From Desulfobacterales bacterium (GTDB lineage Bacteria > Desulfobacterota > Desulfobacteria > Desulfobacterales > Desulfosalsimonadaceae): a DNA stretch of 6,875 bases. Location of the stretch: positions 1 through 6,875 of the forward strand of contig JAGTVF010000271.1 in the NCBI GenBank assembly GCA_018224315.1. Direction: 5' to 3'. Below, piece after piece: positions 6,236 to 6,875 of this stretch. The position numbers and the translations under genes are program-made. The notes below the pieces were generated by a model. The model ran no database searches. It worked only from the letters and a program-made list of their open reading frames with translations, and had not been told where the DNA came from. The first letter of the stretch is position 1. Every line of letters starts with the position of its first letter.

Positions 6236-6875
6236 AGCCGGCCCGGCTTTTTTTCCAGGGCGCCTTCGGGGCAGATTTCCACACAGCAGTAGCAGCGGAT
6301 GCAGGTGCCGTAATCGTATGCGGGAACGGCCTTTTTTCGCTGGGGCGGGCTGATGGCGCCGGCCGGGCAGATTTTTATGCATTCAAGACAGCCGGTGCAC
6401 AGATCCGCCCTGGGTACGGGCCGCTCCACGCATAGGTTTTTAAAGGTGCGGGTGTTTAAGGGCCATCGAAATGCGTTGGCAAACAGCGAGTCCCCGGTTG
6501 CCGGCACAAAGTCGGAAACCTGGAGGTTTTCCGGGGGTTCGCCCGCCAGATCGATGTGTTTGGCCGATTTTGCGCCCCAGCCCCTTTCAAAGCCTTTGAC
6601 AATGGTGGGGATATTGCTGAAGTCCAGGCCCGCCACCCGGGTTGCCGCCCAGTCCACGGCAATGCCGTCTGTGCCGGCTATCACCGTGTTTAACTGTCTG
6701 GGCCGGCCGCCACGGCCCGGGCCTTCGCCTTCCAGGGCGCAGACCGCATCCATGACGTGAATCAGGGGTTTGGGCGGATCAAAGCCAAAATTCATGGCCC
6801 CGTAAAGATCGAGCAGAAAATCGGCAAAATCCGAATGCCGGGGCAGGCGCAGGTGCATCTTGGATTTTTCCATGC
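6205..6875 (-). CDS. DUF362 domain-containing protein with C-terminal 2x[4Fe-4S] ferredoxin domain (5' partial)
   Basis: This is probably a cytoplasmic iron-sulfur protein; its substrate and reaction are unknown. About 222 residues are visible, ending at TGA (complement of 6205-6207). The ATG at 6873 is probably internal: the first visible residues MEKSKMHLRLPRHSDFADF match the middle of DUF362 proteins (the K-x-x-x-H-x-R-x-P segment), and the two bases before it (GC) suit the glycine codon expected there, so the N-terminal part lies beyond the window. Numbered from that Met: IHVMDAVCALEGEGPGRGG at 38-56, then VIAGTDGIAVDWAATRVAGL at 64-83, both typical of the family. Two ferredoxin motifs follow: C159-x2-C162-x2-C165-x3-C169-P and C191-x2-C194-x2-C197-x3-C201-P, which should bind two [4Fe-4S] clusters. 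Cys196 is an extra cysteine in the second motif. The gene converges on the second DUF3786 gene with a 31-bp overlap. Confidence 0.92.
   Translation of the reverse strand, partial: MEKSKMHLRLPRHSDFADFLLDLYGAMNFGFDPPKPLIHVMDAVCALEGEGPGRGGRPRQLNTVIAGTDGIAVDWAATRVAGLDFSNIPTIVKGFERGWGAKSAKHIDLAGEPPENLQVSDFVPATGDSLFANAFRWPLNTRTFKNLCVERPVPRADLCTGCLECIKICPAGAISPPQRKKAVPAYDYGTCIRCYCCVEICPEGALEKKPGRLQWIFDRMGR
6236..6254 (+). terminator. Probable intrinsic terminator of the plus-strand unit
   Basis: Starting at the base after the TGA at 6233-6235 is AGCCG (6236-6240), a three-base loop GCC and CGGCT (6244-6248), followed by a run of seven T's (6248-6254). The stem is short (5 bp, four of them G-C) but GC-rich and directly joined to the T tract, as in a rho-independent terminator. 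On the opposite strand the hairpin is not followed by T's, so it should act only on plus-strand transcription. It lies inside the coding sequence of the convergent gene. Confidence 0.6.

Noticed and set aside
6205..6873. A complete 222-residue minus-strand gene starting at ATG 6873
   Set aside because: Its first residues match the middle of DUF362 proteins, so the methionine is probably internal and the gene continues past the window edge.

Overview
The window reads as a stretch of chromosome from an anaerobic, GC-rich Gram-negative bacterium, most plausibly a sulfate-reducer-like Desulfobacterota. The grounds are a complete three-component efflux operon, which needs two membranes, followed by two DUF3786 proteins and a DUF362-type protein with a 2x[4Fe-4S] ferredoxin tail. 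These last families are typical of strict anaerobes. The taxonomic call is inference from gene content, not from a marker gene.

Layout: (1) Positions 3-4910, plus strand, hold a tripartite RND efflux operon in the order outer-membrane factor (TolC/OEP family, 5' end cut by the window edge), periplasmic adaptor (membrane fusion protein) and inner-membrane RND pump. The first two genes overlap by an ATGA junction and the second and third by 11 bp, so translation is probably coupled. (2) Positions 4951-6235, plus strand, hold two tandem, diverged DUF3786 genes, 40 bp after the pump gene and 28 bp apart, so they may be on the same transcript. A compact GC hairpin followed by seven T's begins right after the second stop codon and looks like the end of this plus-strand unit. 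(3) Positions 6205-6875, minus strand, hold the C-terminal two thirds or so of a DUF362 protein ending in two CxxCxxCxxxCP ferredoxin motifs. It converges on the second DUF3786 gene and overlaps it by 31 bp, so the putative terminator lies inside its coding sequence.

How they work together: the adaptor and RND pump with the TolC-like channel would form a proton-driven export machine spanning the envelope. Its substrate cannot be read from the sequence. The pump belongs to an HAE1-like branch with arginine rather than lysine at the TM10 proton-relay position, and it carries a small histidine cluster in a periplasmic loop. The DUF3786 and DUF362 proteins look soluble and cytoplasmic; their link to the pump is only positional. 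No RNA genes, mobile elements, CRISPR arrays or long repeats were seen. Apart from gaps of 40 and 28 bp the window is entirely coding. I found no convincing evidence of a wholly new multi-gene system; the least explained part is the DUF3786 pair facing the ferredoxin-tailed DUF362 gene.
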